42,662 nucleotides of DNA. Source: Caldimicrobium sp. GTDB lineage: Bacteria > Desulfobacterota > Thermodesulfobacteria > Thermodesulfobacteriales > Thermodesulfobacteriaceae. Location: assembly GCA_025059715.1 (NCBI GenBank), contig JANXCE010000018.1:1-42662 (forward strand). Reading direction: 5' to 3'. The position numbers and the translations under genes were made by a program. Below the pieces are notes generated by a model. It had not been told where the DNA came from and searched no databases. It saw nothing but the letters and a program-made list of their open reading frames with translations. Within the stretch, counting starts at the first letter, position 1; every line of letters begins with the position of its first letter. Shown piece after piece: positions 42,514 to 42,662 of this stretch.

Positions 42514-42662
42514 GTCTTAAATCTATATTGTATAGGCTCCTTGTCAAGAGGTTTTGTATGAGTCCATAGGATTTTAGACTGAGGTGAATTCTCATAAAAT
42601 TTATAACAAATCCACTCCAAAGGCGATACATTCCCAAGACCACTATGCACCCTCTCCGTATT
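42471..42662 (-). mobile_element. transposase (integrase-core type) C-terminal fragment
   Basis: An open frame enters from the right edge and ends at TAG 42471-42473, giving 63 residues. It begins NTERVHSGLGNVSPLEW, then KFYENSPQSKILWTHTKP, typical of the end of DDE/integrase-core transposases (the RxHSxLGxxSPxE motif of IS481- or IS3-like enzymes). The last 20 or so residues read out of frame through the 5' end of mscS and do not look conserved, so the original stop may have been lost or the end truncated. Terminal repeats cannot be identified within the window. Whether the element is intact beyond the edge is unknown. Confidence 0.65.
42520..42547 (-). promoter_or_regulatory. candidate mscS promoter
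   Basis: Minus strand: -35 TTGACA (42547-42542), perfect consensus, 16-nt spacer, -10 TAGATT (42525-42520). The start would fall at or next to the mscS ATG (42513), giving a leaderless transcript, in line with the lack of a ribosome site. The -35 is part of the small palindrome CTTGTCAAG (42540-42548), next to a transposase fragment, so the promoter may lie in or next to element sequence. Confidence 0.4.

Overview
The window is a gene-dense, A+T-leaning stretch of a bacterial chromosome. The gene set suggests a thermophilic, anaerobic, deep-branching sulfur or sulfate metaboliser, most like Thermodesulfobacteriota (Thermodesulfobacterium/Caldimicrobium type). Pointers are a siroheme-route heme synthase (AhbD type), a minimal SufC/SufB-like Fe-S pair, an archaeal-type fructose-bisphosphate aldolase/phosphatase, AmrS, a YcaO protein, a NIL-domain ferredoxin and a Gram-negative outer-membrane apparatus (L-ring FlgH, heptosyltransferase, TonB). 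The taxonomic placement is inference; no rRNA gene is present. I found no tRNA, rRNA or CRISPR array, and no intrinsic terminator I would defend.

Layout. 1-2768 (minus): AhbD-type radical SAM enzyme cut by the left edge, MOSC protein, FAH-family hydrolase and ferritin. 2905-3921 (plus): AmrS, whose 3' end overlaps antisense the end of rlmN. 3865-8777 (minus): YcaO-TPR protein, NIL/4Fe-4S ferredoxin, serA, rlmN; mnmA diverges from this group at 8873. 9906-19678 (minus): flagellar operon flgF-flgG-flgA-flgH-(33-aa membrane peptide)-flgI-flgJ-flgN-flgK-flgL, with an unusually large FlgK and a sigma-54-like site upstream. 19679-20099 is the only long non-coding stretch. 20100-26084 (minus): pnp-punA-rng-gmhB-waaC, joining RNA decay, purine salvage and LPS heptose genes.

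26271-31746 (plus): smsC-smsB-hisC and a PAS/GAF/GGDEF/EAL protein. 31735-34773 (minus): fbp-ykgJ-exbD-tonB. 34862-35472: a stand-alone FlhB C-terminal-like protein facing a small metal-ribbon protein. 35655-40723 (plus): acpP-fabF-rpiB-acpS-nnr-pilZ-pilD. 40674-42513 (minus): mscS-xthA. A transposase 3' fragment enters from the right edge and reads into mscS.

Themes. Sulfur handling recurs (YcaO, NIL ferredoxin, MnmA, Sms pair, several radical SAM enzymes); the YcaO/NIL-ferredoxin pair is the best candidate for an uncharacterised system. Cyclic-di-GMP and surface motility recur (degenerate GGDEF with intact EAL, PilZ, prepilin peptidase, flagellum). The genome is tightly packed: start/stop overlaps are common and four of five convergent gene pairs overlap at their 3' ends.
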